Positions 1 through 8,461 of a DNA stretch of 64,000 bases are shown here, piece after piece. Made by a program: the position numbers and the translations under genes. Within the stretch, counting starts at the first letter, position 1, and each line of letters starts with the position of its first letter. A model generated the notes under the pieces. It saw only the letters and a program-made list of their open reading frames with translations. It had not been told where the DNA came from and did no database searches. Source of the DNA: Pseudomonas sp. AKS31 (GTDB lineage Bacteria; Pseudomonadota; Gammaproteobacteria; Pseudomonadales; Pseudomonadaceae); contig NZ_JAMLFX010000003.1 of the NCBI RefSeq assembly GCF_023634765.1, positions 198,102 to 262,101 of the forward strand, written 5' to 3'.

Positions 1-372
1 GTGCCAGGCATGCGGGTCGGGAACGGTCTCGCCGTCTTCATCCAGCGAGCGTGGAATCACGCCGTGGCTGGCACTGACGATCGTGGCTTTGGTCTCGGTG
101 CTGGTGACCAGACGATCCAGCCATGGCTCGAAACCCAAGCCATTTTTTATGATCAGTTTGGCTTTTAGCAGGGCTTTGGCATCGTCTGGCGTTGGTTCGT
201 AAGTGTGTGCGTCGGCGTCCGGGCCGACCATGTTGGTGATCTGGACATGCTCGCCGCCGACCTGATGGACCATGTCGGCGAGGATGCTGAAGCTGGTGAC
301 CACGGGCAGTTTTTCCGCGGCCGACAAGGACATCGACAGCATCAGGCTGAACAGCACGAGTAGAGCGCGCAT
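1..372 (-). CDS. Metal (zinc) ABC transporter substrate-binding protein, ZnuA/TroA family, 3' end outside window
   Basis: Periplasmic high-affinity zinc-binding component. Only the first 124 residues are in the window. They show a signal peptide of about 18 residues ending in SLSAAEK, then the family opening VVTSFSILADMVHQVGG, and a DPHAWH motif whose histidine is a metal ligand in ZnuA/TroA proteins. The ATG at 370-372 lies 11 bases after the permease stop, so it is the last gene of the operon folE2 - ATPase - permease - binding protein. Since the operon starts at a Zur-type operator and carries folE2, this looks like a zinc-starvation-specific second zinc importer. Manganese or another metal cannot be excluded from sequence alone. 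Confidence 0.85.
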   Translation of the reverse strand, partial: MRALLVLFSLMLSMSLSAAEKLPVVTSFSILADMVHQVGGEHVQITNMVGPDADAHTYEPTPDDAKALLKAKLIIKNGLGFEPWLDRLVTSTETKATIVSASHGVIPRSLDEDGETVPDPHAWH

Positions 373-383
373 CGGGAAACACC

Positions 384-1250
384 TCATTGGGATGTGAGCA
401 AAGGCGGGCGGCGCAACAGACCGTGCACCGGTCCGAACACCACGGACAACAGATAGCCGAGGCCGGCGACCAGGACGATGGCCGGGCCGCTCGGCTGCGA
501 GTAGTAGAACGACAGCAGCAAGCCGAAACATACCGAGAGACAACCAATGACCGCTGCGATGGCAATCAGGATCGGCAAACGGCGGCTCCAGAATCGCGAA
601 GCCGCGGCGGGAAGCATCATCAGCCCGACCACCATCAGCGCGCCGATCGCCTGAAAACCGATCACCAGATTGAGTACGACCAGCGTCAGGAAGACACCAT
701 GGGCGAGTGGGCCGAGGCGGCTGACGGTTCTCAAAAACAACGGGTCGAGAGTGTCGAGCAACAGCGGCTTGTAGATCAGGGCCATGGCGATCAGGCTGAA
801 TCCCGACACCCACAACATGCCGGTGAGGGTCGGTCCGTCGACGGCCAGTGCTGAGCCGAACAGCAGGTGCAACAGATCGAGGCGTTTGCCGGCGATGCCG
901 AGGATCAGCACGCCACTGGCCAGCGAAATCGGATAGATCGCAGCGAGGCTGGCGTCTTCGCGCAGACCGGTGCGGCGGGTAATCCAGGCGGCGAGACCGG
1001 CCATGCTCAGCCCTGCGCCCAAGCCTCCCAGCGTCAGTGCGGGCAAGCTCAGTCCGGCAAACCAGAAACCCAAGGCCGCGCCGGGAAGGATGCCGTGGGC
1101 CACGGCGTCACCGATCAGGCTCATCCTTCGCAGGATCAAGAACACGCCGAGTGGCGCGGTGCTGCACGCCAATACGAGGCCGCCGAGCAGGGCGCGGCGC
1201 ATGAACACGAACTCATTGAACGGTTGCCAGAGGTGGGCGACGGTGAGCAT
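384..1250 (-). CDS. Zinc/metal ABC transporter permease, ZnuB family
   Basis: Inner-membrane permease of the metal importer, 288 residues from the ATG at 1250. That start overlaps the ATPase stop by one base (TGATG), so translation is probably coupled; a longer upstream reading would run into the ATPase gene. About eight hydrophobic segments are visible. The early stretch LILRRMSLIGDAVAHGILPG is the conserved ABC-3 family region that contacts the ATPase, and GALMVVGLMMLPAAASRFWS near residue 220 is also typical of the family. Length matches ZnuB (about 260-290). Confidence 0.88.
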   Translation of the reverse strand: MLTVAHLWQPFNEFVFMRRALLGGLVLACSTAPLGVFLILRRMSLIGDAVAHGILPGAALGFWFAGLSLPALTLGGLGAGLSMAGLAAWITRRTGLREDASLAAIYPISLASGVLILGIAGKRLDLLHLLFGSALAVDGPTLTGMLWVSGFSLIAMALIYKPLLLDTLDPLFLRTVSRLGPLAHGVFLTLVVLNLVIGFQAIGALMVVGLMMLPAAASRFWSRRLPILIAIAAVIGCLSVCFGLLLSFYYSQPSGPAIVLVAGLGYLLSVVFGPVHGLLRRPPLLTSQ

Positions 1251-1918
1251 CAGGCCACCTGTGTGTGAGGTGTTTGCTGAATGAGTTCTGCGCTCGCGCC
1301 AAACACGCAGTCGCGGTTTTTGATCAGCAACGTTTCGGGAATGTGTCGGCGCACGGCGGCAAGGTCGTGGCACACCACGACCAGTGTTCGACCTTCGCCA
1401 TGCCAGGCGTGGATGTGCTGCCAGAGCAACTGCTGACCGAGTTCATCGAGTGCGGCGTGGGGTTCGTCGAGCAACAGCACGGGCGCATCGGTCAGGCTCA
1501 GTCGAGCGAGCAGGGCGCGTTGCAGTTCGCCACCGGACAGGGCCATGAGGGGACGGTGCTCGAGTCCGCTCAGGTGCCAGTTCGCCAGTGCGTCTTTCAG
1601 GCGCTGGCTTCGTAGTTGAGTCGATAGCCTGCGTCCCCAGAATCCGGCGGCGACCAGTTCTTCGAGACTGATGGGGAATTGGCGATCCAGATGCTGTTGC
1701 TGGGGCAGAAAGGATAATCCGCTTTGACGTGGGACACTCAGGGCGACTGTGCCAGCCAGAGGCTTCTGCAATCCGGCGATCACTTTCAGCAGGCTGCTTT
1801 TGCCACAGCCGTTGGCGCCGACGATCGCCGTCAGGCTGCCGCTGTCGAGCTCAAGGTTCAGGGGCGCGGTCAGTGCTTGGCCGGGTGCGCCCCAACTCAG
1901 GGATTGGCAGCGGATCAT
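1250..1918 (-). CDS. Zinc/metal ABC transporter ATP-binding protein, ZnuC family
   Basis: Cytoplasmic ATPase powering the importer, 222 residues. Walker A is GANGCGKSS (from residue 34), a Q-loop lies near SFLPQQQHL, the ABC signature is LSGGELQRA, Walker B is VLLLDEPH, and the switch histidine sits in VVVCHDLAAVRRH. It is shorter than canonical ZnuC because it lacks the histidine-rich tail, which suits a paralogue rather than the housekeeping copy. Its ATG region overlaps the end of folE2 by 4 bases and its stop overlaps the permease start, giving a tight operon. Confidence 0.88.
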   Translation of the reverse strand: MIRCQSLSWGAPGQALTAPLNLELDSGSLTAIVGANGCGKSSLLKVIAGLQKPLAGTVALSVPRQSGLSFLPQQQHLDRQFPISLEELVAAGFWGRRLSTQLRSQRLKDALANWHLSGLEHRPLMALSGGELQRALLARLSLTDAPVLLLDEPHAALDELGQQLLWQHIHAWHGEGRTLVVVCHDLAAVRRHIPETLLIKNRDCVFGASAELIQQTPHTQVA

Positions 1919-2811
1919 GCTTGCTCACGCTGCCAGTGGCTTTCAGCGACGGCGTCGTGGGCGTGCAGACTTTCGGCGTGGATCACTCGCAGGTGAAAAG
2001 CGCTGACCCCCGGAGTACGACGCAACGCCAGATTCAGTCGACGTGCCGCGTCTTCGCAGAACATCAGGTTCTGCCCGTTGGCGAGGGCGAAGGCTTGTTC
2101 GTCGGCGCGCTTCACGGCGGTTTGTACGGCGGTGCCGAGGGCAGCTTCAGCGTCATTGATGATCACGCTCATAGGTAACTCATCAATGAATTCGTCGAGA
2201 TGAAGGTGCAGTTGTGCAGTGCTGCGTTGACTATGTGGCGTGGCAATGATGCCTTGGGTCGAGCCCAGCCAAGCCAAAACGTCTGCGTGCTGAAGGGCTT
2301 TGTTGGCGAAGTCGTCGATGAATTGTTGCTGGATCAGTTGTCGCGCCAAGGCCGCAGAGCAAGGACAAGTTGAGGAGTAGGGCACTTCGATTTTGAGTTC
2401 CACGTGGAACACTTCATTTATCAGACTGGCGAAGATGCTCGCGGGATAAGACTTCCAGCCGGCCAATGGACTGATAAGCGCCGGCCGCTTTAGCAGTAAA
2501 TCGGTATGGATATTCAGGTAGGCGCGGGTGGATAAACCCTCGTGGCTTTGCAGGAAACGCTTGAGCACCTGATGCAGTAGCGTGGGGGACAGGTTCTTCT
2601 GTTCGAGTGTTTCCAGGGCTAAATACAATCGCGACATATGAATACCGCGTGCCTCGCCATCATCAAGACTGACGCCCGCATCAGCCTTCGCGCTCACGCG
2701 CTCACCCTCTAACAAAACAGGTAACGCGATGCCCCGCATGCCCACCCATTCAAGTGGCAAAGCCTGGCGTGCGACCTGCGCGGCGATATCCGGAAGTGTC
2801 ATCGAATTCAT
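1915..2811 (-). CDS. folE2: GTP cyclohydrolase FolE2 (type IB)
   Basis: Makes 7,8-dihydroneopterin triphosphate from GTP, the first step of folate biosynthesis. The IB enzyme works without zinc and replaces FolE when zinc is scarce. Family signs are RVSAKADAGVSLDDGEARGI near the N-terminus, HVELKIEVPYSSTCPCSAAL with the CPCS cysteine region, and a C-terminal HDAVAESHWQ. The ATG at 2811 gives 298 residues, the usual length; longer in-frame starts would place the Zur-type operator inside the coding sequence. It leads the operon with the metal transporter genes and is divergent from the amidase gene. Confidence 0.93.
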   Translation of the reverse strand: MNSMTLPDIAAQVARQALPLEWVGMRGIALPVLLEGERVSAKADAGVSLDDGEARGIHMSRLYLALETLEQKNLSPTLLHQVLKRFLQSHEGLSTRAYLNIHTDLLLKRPALISPLAGWKSYPASIFASLINEVFHVELKIEVPYSSTCPCSAALARQLIQQQFIDDFANKALQHADVLAWLGSTQGIIATPHSQRSTAQLHLHLDEFIDELPMSVIINDAEAALGTAVQTAVKRADEQAFALANGQNLMFCEDAARRLNLALRRTPGVSAFHLRVIHAESLHAHDAVAESHWQREQA

Positions 2812-2836
2812 GTTCGGGACCATCGTGTTGATTGAA

Positions 2837-2860
2837 TTGAATGTTACATTATAACAATTC
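2837..2860. promoter_or_regulatory. Zur-type operator between folE2 and the amidase gene
   Basis: The core TGTTACATTATAACA at 2842-2856 is an imperfect 7-1-7 palindrome with one mismatched pair. It matches the known gammaproteobacterial Zur consensus (TGTTATA-N-TATAACA). It lies 26 bases upstream of the folE2 ATG and about 40 bases upstream of the amidase ATG, so one site can repress both divergent genes when zinc is sufficient. The Zur assignment is inferred from the motif and gene content. Confidence 0.8.
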
Positions 2861-2895
2861 AAATCACGATGCCTTTTTCATGAACAGGTTTTCAT

Positions 2896-4098
2896 ATGCA
2901 CAGACGCCATCTGCTTAATCTGATCCTGGCCAGCGCGGCCTTCGCCCTCCCTTTCAGTGCTTCTGCCGCGCAGATTCGCAATGCCCGGCTGTGGCGGTCG
3001 GATGAAAAGCTGCGATTGGTGTTCGATCTAAGCGGCTCGGTACGCTACAAAACCTTCACCCTTACGGCCCCGGAGCGGCTGATTATTGATGTGTCTGGTG
3101 CGAGCGTTGGCGCAGATTTCAGCCAGCTGGCGCTGAACGGCACGGTCATTCGTTCGATTCGCTCCGGGGTTTTTGGCCACGGTGATACGCGGATTGTTCT
3201 GGATTTAAGCAGTCCGGTTCTGCTGAACAGCTTTCTTTTGGCGCCACAGGATGGCCAAGGGTATCGCCTGGTTTTGGATTTGGTCAGCGAAAAATCCGAG
3301 CTCAATGTCCCAATGGTTCCACGTGAAACACCTCCAATGAAGGCACATCCCCGGCGAGACATCATGGTTGTCGTCGATCCAGGGCATGGTGGAAAGGATC
3401 CGGGCGCAGTTGGCGCCAAGGGCGAAAGGGAAAAGGATGTGGTGCTTTCCATCGCGCAACTGCTTGCCAAACGCCTGAAAAAAGAGAAAGGCTTCGATGT
3501 GAAACTGGTGCGCAACGACGACTTTTTCGTGCCGTTGCGCAAACGTGTGGAGATAGCCCGTCAGCACAAGGCTGACATGTTTATTTCAGTGCATGCCGAT
3601 GCAGCGCCGCGTCTGACCGCTTCCGGCGCGTCGGTGTATTGCTTGTCTGAGGGCGGTGCGACATCGGCGACGGCGCGTTTCATGGCGCAGCGGGAGAACG
3701 GTGCGGATCTGCTCGGCGCTACCAGTCTGCTCAATCTGAAAGATAAAGATCCGATGCTGGCGGGGGTGATTCTCGACATGTCGATGAACGCTACGATCGC
3801 CGCCAGTCTGCAATTGGGCAGCACGGTACTTGGTAGTTTGGCTGGCATCACCACACTGCATCAGAAACGTGTGGAGCAGGCAGGATTCGCGGTTCTGAAA
3901 TCGCCAGATGTACCTTCGATTCTGGTGGAGACCGGCTTCATTTCCAACGCGCGCGACAGTCAACGGCTGGTCACGGCGCGACATCAGCAGGCCGTGGCCA
4001 ACGGATTGTTTGAAGGGCTGCAGCGTTACTTTGCAAAGAACCCGCCCATCGACAGCTACCTTGCCTGGCAGCAAGCGCAGCAAAGCACGCCGGTTTAG
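2896..4098 (+). CDS. N-acetylmuramoyl-L-alanine amidase, AmiA/AmiC-type, zinc-cluster paralogue
   Basis: Periplasmic zinc amidase that cleaves the peptide stem from peptidoglycan during cell separation. It has 400 residues: signal peptide to about residue 25 (ending SASAAQ), AMIN domain about 28-130, a short linker, and an Amidase_3 domain about 157-380. Zinc ligands are His164 in DPGHGGKDPG, Glu179 in EKDV and His233 in ISVHADA; the catalytic Glu345 lies in LVETGFISN. The AMIN domain targets septal wall. It lacks the C-terminal LysM found in some paralogues. Position beside a Zur-type site suggests a copy expressed when zinc is low, as seen in zinc clusters of other pseudomonads. Confidence 0.92.
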   Translation: MHRRHLLNLILASAAFALPFSASAAQIRNARLWRSDEKLRLVFDLSGSVRYKTFTLTAPERLIIDVSGASVGADFSQLALNGTVIRSIRSGVFGHGDTRIVLDLSSPVLLNSFLLAPQDGQGYRLVLDLVSEKSELNVPMVPRETPPMKAHPRRDIMVVVDPGHGGKDPGAVGAKGEREKDVVLSIAQLLAKRLKKEKGFDVKLVRNDDFFVPLRKRVEIARQHKADMFISVHADAAPRLTASGASVYCLSEGGATSATARFMAQRENGADLLGATSLLNLKDKDPMLAGVILDMSMNATIAASLQLGSTVLGSLAGITTLHQKRVEQAGFAVLKSPDVPSILVETGFISNARDSQRLVTARHQQAVANGLFEGLQRYFAKNPPIDSYLAWQQAQQSTPV

Positions 4099-4472
4099 CA
4101 GCCGGTAATACGGCTGCAGGTGAATTTCGCACTGCTGCCGCCCGAGCTGGAGAAGCGATTGATGGTCGTCCAGCCGACACGTCGGGTGTAGCCAACCCAG
4201 GCTTCGCCATCAGAGGCGATCCCGGTAAAGAAGGTCAATTGGCCGAAACGGCTGTTGGTCTGCGCCCAATAACGTTGGCCATTCTTCTCAAAACCGCGCA
4301 GATACAGCGTGTTGCCGGCTGTGGTGACGCTATAAGCGTTGCCGTCGGCGTCCACGCACGCCAGCAGATTAGCGCTGCGCGTGCAGCTGGCGAGAGCGGG
4401 TAATTGAGCGCAGGCGTTGCCGGTCAGTAATAACCCAAGGCTCAACATTGAGCATTTCAGCGCATTTTTCAT
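4095..4472 (-). CDS. Small secreted protein of unknown function in the zinc cluster
   Basis: 125 residues, not recognised as a named family. From the ATG at 4472 it has a lipoprotein-like or signal-peptide start: basic MKNALKC, a hydrophobic stretch SLGLLLTGNACA, and cleavage near AQLP; the LTGNAC stretch could be a lipobox. The mature part has Cys pairs (ASCTRSANLLAC and, at the end, FTCSRITGC) suggesting disulfides in the periplasm. It is convergent with the amidase, overlapping its last 4 bases, and divergent from zigA across a perfect Zur-type palindrome, so it is probably zinc-regulated. Confidence 0.72.
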   Translation of the reverse strand: MKNALKCSMLSLGLLLTGNACAQLPALASCTRSANLLACVDADGNAYSVTTAGNTLYLRGFEKNGQRYWAQTNSRFGQLTFFTGIASDGEAWVGYTRRVGWTTINRFSSSGGSSAKFTCSRITGC

Positions 4473-4550
4473 GGTGATTTCCGGACTCGGTATTGGCAGA
4501 GCTTCCGGCTCTTTGTCGATCAAGACAAGAGAAGGCTGGTTTCTAAGTGC

Positions 4551-4565
4551 TGTTATACTATAACA
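4551..4565. promoter_or_regulatory. Perfect Zur-type operator upstream of zigA
   Basis: TGTTATACTATAACA is a perfect 7-1-7 palindrome and matches the Zur consensus of gammaproteobacteria. It lies 78 bases upstream of the divergent secreted-protein ATG (4472) and 129 bases before the zigA ATG (4695). It probably represses both in zinc-replete cells. Confidence 0.86.
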
Positions 4566-4694
4566 TAAATCCAAATTAAGCCTGGGCAGGCCAATTTCAA
4601 AGCGTTGGTTTTCTACGTGATCCACCGTGGGAAGCGCGAAAACGCCACGCGCAACAAAAGCGCTGATTGGCTGCATTCTAAAGAGGATTATCCA

Positions 4695-5900
4695 ATGTCA
4701 GCAGAGTTGCCCGTCACCGTTCTTTCAGGATTTCTCGGCGCCGGAAAAAGTACACTTTTGAATTACGTACTACGTAATCGAGACGGTTTGCGTGTGGCTG
4801 TTATCGTCAATGATATGAGCGAGATCAATATTGATGGCAGCGAAGTCCAGCGTGATGTCAGCCTGAATCGTTCAGAAGAAAAAATAGTCGAAATGAGTAA
4901 CGGCTGTATCTGCTGTACGTTACGCGAGGACCTGTTGGAGGAGGTCAGCAAGCTCGCTCGTGAATCTCGCTTCGATTACCTGCTGATTGAATCCACTGGG
5001 ATTTCCGAGCCACTGCCCGTGGCAGAGACGTTTACCTTCCGCGATGAGCACGGTCAGAGTCTCTCCGACATCGCGCGTCTGGACACCATGGTCACTGTAG
5101 TCGACGGTGTGAACTTCCTGCCGGACTACCAGGCAGCGGAAAGCCTCGCCTCCCGTGGCGAGATCCTTGGCGAAGAAGACGAGCGCTCCATCACGGATCT
5201 GTTGATCGAACAGATCGAGTTCGCCGACGTGCTGTTGATCAGCAAGATCGACTTGATCAGCCAGCGCGAGCGTGAGGAGTTGATCGCGATCCTCCAGCGT
5301 CTCAACGCCCAAGCGGAAATCATCCCGATGGTAATGGGCGAGGTGCCGTTGGAAAAAATCCTCAATACCGGACGTTTCGACTTCGAAAAGGCCGCCCAGG
5401 CGCCGGGTTGGCTGCAGGAGTTACGCGGTGAGCACGTGCCGGAAACCGACGAGTACGGCATCGCCTCCACAGCTTATCGCGCCCGCCGGCCCTTTCACCC
5501 GCAACGCTTTTTCAGCTTCATCGACCGTCCTTGGCTGAACGGTAAATTGCTGCGCTCCAAAGGCTTCTTTTGGCTGGCGAGCAAACCCACCGACGCCGGT
5601 AGCTGGTCGCAGGCCGGTGGTTTGATGCGCCACGGCTTTGCAGGGCGCTGGTGGCGTTTCGTGCCAAAGGAGCAGTGGCCACAAGATCAGGAAAGCACCG
5701 CCGCGATCATGGAAAACTGGACGCCGAGCGTAGGAGACTGCCGCCAGGAACTGGTGTTCATCGGTCAGAACATCGATTTCCTGCAGCTCTCAGTCGAACT
5801 GGATGAGTGCCTACTCACCGATGAGGAGATGGCACTCGGTGTAGAAGGCTGGCGTGCGCTACCGGATCCCTTTGGCCCTTGGCACGAAGAGGCTGCCTGA
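4695..5900 (+). CDS. zigA: COG0523 GTPase, zinc metallochaperone ZigA-type
   Basis: G3E-family GTPase thought to deliver zinc to client enzymes during starvation. It has 401 residues. The P-loop is GFLGAGKST near residue 12, the metal-binding CxCC motif is GCICCTL, a switch region is [14 protein letters not shown], and the base-recognition motif is SKID in place of NKxD. A C-terminal CobW_C domain covers about 270-390. The ATG at 4695 follows AGAGGATTATCCA with an AGGA ribosome site; an upstream in-frame start lies nearer the Zur site and is unlikely. Its stop overlaps the next start (TGATG). Confidence 0.9.
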   Translation: MSAELPVTVLSGFLGAGKSTLLNYVLRNRDGLRVAVIVNDMSEINIDGSEVQRDVSLNRSEEKIVEMSNGCICCTLREDLLEEVSKLARESRFDYLLIESTGISEPLPVAETFTFRDEHGQSLSDIARLDTMVTVVDGVNFLPDYQAAESLASRGEILGEEDERSITDLLIEQIEFADVLLISKIDLISQREREELIAILQRLNAQAEIIPMVMGEVPLEKILNTGRFDFEKAAQAPGWLQELRGEHVPETDEYGIASTAYRARRPFHPQRFFSFIDRPWLNGKLLRSKGFFWLASKPTDAGSWSQAGGLMRHGFAGRWWRFVPKEQWPQDQESTAAIMENWTPSVGDCRQELVFIGQNIDFLQLSVELDECLLTDEEMALGVEGWRALPDPFGPWHEEAA

Positions 5901-6544
5901 TGCTTGCACTCAAATTGCAGCAAAACCGCCCCCGCCATCAGCATCAAGGCCCGACACCCAAAGCGCTGGCGCGAATTCTCGAGGACGATACCAACCTCGC
6001 CGTCTGGCAACGCCAACTGCCGTTGCACATCAGCGAATTCGCCCACCTGCTGCTGTCGCTCAATGAGCCCTTGGCGGAATCGTTGTGCCTTGAGTTGCCG
6101 GATGAGGACGCTGAACCCGATCTCACCGGCCTGGCATCAGGCTTCCGTGATCTGGAAGGCTACGAGGGTTTTATCGCCGACCTGAAATGGCTGGTCAGCG
6201 CATTCGCCTGCTTACTGGGGGCAAAGCGTGTAGGCCTGCGTCTGCGGGTGCTCGATAAAGCCATGTGTCCACGCTTCCATGTCGATCACGTGCCGGTGCG
6301 ACTGATCACGACTTATGCGGGTGTCGGCAGCCAATGGCTCAAGGAGGGTGTGATGGATCGCAGTCAGTTGGGGCAGGTCAACGCCGAGCCACACGTGCAA
6401 ATACAGCAACTCAACAGCGGCGACGTGGCGTTGCTGAAAGGCGAGAAATGGCACGGCAATGAAGGCTTCGGCCTGATCCACCGCTCGCCGCAACCGGCTG
6501 TGGGCGAACGCCGTCTGATACTGACCCTCGACTGGCTCGGCTAA
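5900..6544 (+). CDS. DUF1826 domain-containing protein
   Basis: 214 residues, cytoplasmic, no signal peptide. Recognised as DUF1826 from the C-terminal region: CPRFHVDHVPVRLITTYAG, then GDVALLKGEKW and GLIHRSPQPAVGERRLILTLDW. The spaced His/Asp residues (FHVDH, IHRSP) look like a cupin-like or 2OG-oxygenase-like metal site, but the activity is unknown. Its start overlaps the zigA stop by one base, so the two are translationally coupled, and DUF1826 genes are known companions of COG0523 genes in zinc-regulated loci. Confidence 0.82.
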   Translation: MLALKLQQNRPRHQHQGPTPKALARILEDDTNLAVWQRQLPLHISEFAHLLLSLNEPLAESLCLELPDEDAEPDLTGLASGFRDLEGYEGFIADLKWLVSAFACLLGAKRVGLRLRVLDKAMCPRFHVDHVPVRLITTYAGVGSQWLKEGVMDRSQLGQVNAEPHVQIQQLNSGDVALLKGEKWHGNEGFGLIHRSPQPAVGERRLILTLDWLG

Positions 6545-6548
6545 CGAC

Positions 6549-6905
6549 TCAAGGCTTGAGCCACTTACCCTGGCTCTGGCCTTCGCAGTACGGCTTCAGG
6601 TACGCCGCATCCGTGGCCACACCGTAATAGTGGATATCCTGGCGATAAGGCATATTGGCGACTTGTGCGTTGCTGCATACGCCAAATGCACCGCTCGGGC
6701 ACTGGTCGACGTACTGCACTTCGACTTTCTGCCCGGCCAGCGTCGGCTGACAGAAACCGTCGTTGAACAGTTTCTCCGGGATATTGCGGTTCTGCTGACA
6801 GACTTTGACGTCGAGCCGCTCGCCCTGACTGTGCACCACGCAGGCCTGGGCCCATGCTTCACTCGACAGCAGCGCCAACAGCAACGACCATCCCCTCCAA
6901 CGCAT
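6549..6905 (-). CDS. Small cysteine-rich periplasmic protein, unknown function
   Basis: 118 residues. A signal peptide runs to AWAQA near residue 19. The mature part carries about six cysteines (QACVV, VCQQN, FCQPT, QCPSG, VCSNA, YCEGQ), consistent with disulfides. The ATG at 6905 is preceded by GGGAGATTCGAAG; a TTG further upstream is less likely. It is convergent with the DUF1826 gene and divergent from the second COG0523 gene. The small gap (29 bases) to that gene leaves little promoter room. Family not recognised. Confidence 0.7.
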   Translation of the reverse strand: MRWRGWSLLLALLSSEAWAQACVVHSQGERLDVKVCQQNRNIPEKLFNDGFCQPTLAGQKVEVQYVDQCPSGAFGVCSNAQVANMPYRQDIHYYGVATDAAYLKPYCEGQSQGKWLKP

Positions 6906-6934
6906 CTTCGAATCTCCCAAGAAAGCTTCCGGCC

Positions 6935-7909
6935 ATGTTGCAGAACATTCCTACCCATGTCATTGCTGGCCCTTTGGGCGCCGGCAAGACCAGTCTGATT
7001 CGCCAACTCATGGCCCAGCGCCCGGAAGGCGAGCGTTGGGCGGTGCTGATCAACGAGTTCGGCCAGATCGGTCTCGACGCCGCCCTGTTGACGAGCGACG
7101 CCGATGGTATCGCACTGGGCGAAGTAGCCGGCGGCTGCCTGTGTTGCGTCAATGGCGCGCCGTTTCAGATTGGCCTGGGGCGGTTGCTGCGCAGGGCGAA
7201 GCCGGATCGACTTTTCATCGAGCCGTCCGGCCTGGGGCATCCGGCGCAGTTGATCAAACAGCTGAACGAGGCGCCGTGGCGGGGTGTGCTGACGGTGCAG
7301 CCATGCGTGCTGGTCCTGGATGCTCAGGCGCTCCGGGCGGGGAAAGCATTGCCGGCAGCGCAGCAGGAAGCGTTAGCCAGTGCCGGGTTGTTGCTGCTGA
7401 ACAAGGCGGAAAACCTTGATGAAAATGAGCGGCAGAAAATCGCCGGTCAGCTCCCACCGGTCCGGCAGATCTGGACGCAGCAGGCACAACTCACCTTGAA
7501 CGATCTCCCGGGACTGGCAGCGCAAGCGGTTATCGGTGTGGATAACCTGGTGGTGCCCCAAGGATTGGCGCAGATGCCGGCCGTCTGGAGTGACCCGACG
7601 GTGCCGATTTGCCTGAGTCAGGCGCAGGAAGGCGGATGGAGCATTGGTTGGCGCTGGCATCCGGGGCAGAGGTTCGACAAGCGGCGCATTGCCGACTGCC
7701 TAGGGAATCTGGATTGGATCAGGGCGAAACTGGTTATCCACAGCACGGATGGCTGGGTGTCGGCGAATGCGCTGGAGAATGCAACGTTGATCTGGCAGGC
7801 CAGTGAATGGCGAAAAGATTCGCGAATCGAGCTGATCTTCAGTGAAGTGCAGGATGTTGAGGTGCTGCAGAGAACGCTGTCAGCGTGCCGGGAAGGTCAA
7901 GATCAATAG
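6935..7909 (+). CDS. Second COG0523 GTPase (CobW/YjiA-like)
   Basis: 324 residues, a shorter member of the G3E family than zigA. P-loop is GPLGAGKTS, the CxCC metal motif is GGCLCCVNG, the switch region is LFIEPSGLGHPAQLI, and the G4-like motif is LLLNKAENLD. The C-terminal CobW_C domain (about 225-315) is more divergent. Two different COG0523 proteins 1 kb apart suggest distinct client proteins or distinct metals. No Zur-type palindrome was seen directly before it. Start chosen at the ATG giving MLQNIPTHVIAGPLGAGK. Confidence 0.85.
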   Translation: MLQNIPTHVIAGPLGAGKTSLIRQLMAQRPEGERWAVLINEFGQIGLDAALLTSDADGIALGEVAGGCLCCVNGAPFQIGLGRLLRRAKPDRLFIEPSGLGHPAQLIKQLNEAPWRGVLTVQPCVLVLDAQALRAGKALPAAQQEALASAGLLLLNKAENLDENERQKIAGQLPPVRQIWTQQAQLTLNDLPGLAAQAVIGVDNLVVPQGLAQMPAVWSDPTVPICLSQAQEGGWSIGWRWHPGQRFDKRRIADCLGNLDWIRAKLVIHSTDGWVSANALENATLIWQASEWRKDSRIELIFSEVQDVEVLQRTLSACREGQDQ

Positions 7910-7930
7910 ATCATAGCCATTGGCAGGCTT

Positions 7931-8350
7931 TTACGGCTTCCACTTGGTGTGTTCTTGCCGCCACTGGCTCAACTCGATCACTTCAGCCCGCGGCTTGTGC
8001 ACTTCAACCACCGGCGGCGTGTCGTCGAACGGCGCCGGGTAGGGCGCCAGTTCGATCTGCGCACTGTGTGCGCCAAACTGGGTGATGGTGCCGTTATGCC
8101 GGGTTTCGCCGGTTACAGTGAACTCGAAGTTGTACACCCGCGCCAGTCGTCGGCGACCGTTGGCGTCCTTGATGAAACCGATCTTCTTCAGGGCCACGTT
8201 GCCGTCGAGCAACTCGACCCGCACGTTCAGACAATGCTGTTTGACCCGCTCCAGCGCGCGTTCGCGCAAGCCGTGGTTGTGCCACAGCCAGGCGCCGGCA
8301 GCGGCGAACAGTATCAGCACGAAGATGTTTTCCAGGGTCAGCATCAACAT
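7931..8350 (-). CDS. DUF3301 family membrane-anchored protein
   Basis: 139 residues. One N-terminal hydrophobic segment (residues 5-23) anchors it, followed by a soluble domain with [15 protein letters not shown] and [16 protein letters not shown], which is the DUF3301 pattern. Function unknown. The ATG at 8350 follows TTTTGGAGTTCG. It is convergent with the second COG0523 gene and divergent from pdxY. Confidence 0.8.
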   Translation of the reverse strand: MLMLTLENIFVLILFAAAGAWLWHNHGLRERALERVKQHCLNVRVELLDGNVALKKIGFIKDANGRRRLARVYNFEFTVTGETRHNGTITQFGAHSAQIELAPYPAPFDDTPPVVEVHKPRAEVIELSQWRQEHTKWKP

Positions 8351-8461
8351 CGAACTCCAAAAGATAGCGTCAGCTTAACTGCGTCGCCGGTCTGTCGTAC
8401 AGGCTGTGTTTCGTCGCATACTGCGCGGCTTGAATTTCAATCGTTTTACGGAATGACCCGA

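Noticed and set aside
384..1373. Longer start for the metal permease (329 residues)
   Set aside because: The extra 41 residues overlap the ATPase gene and do not resemble ZnuB; the TGATG overlap start is better.
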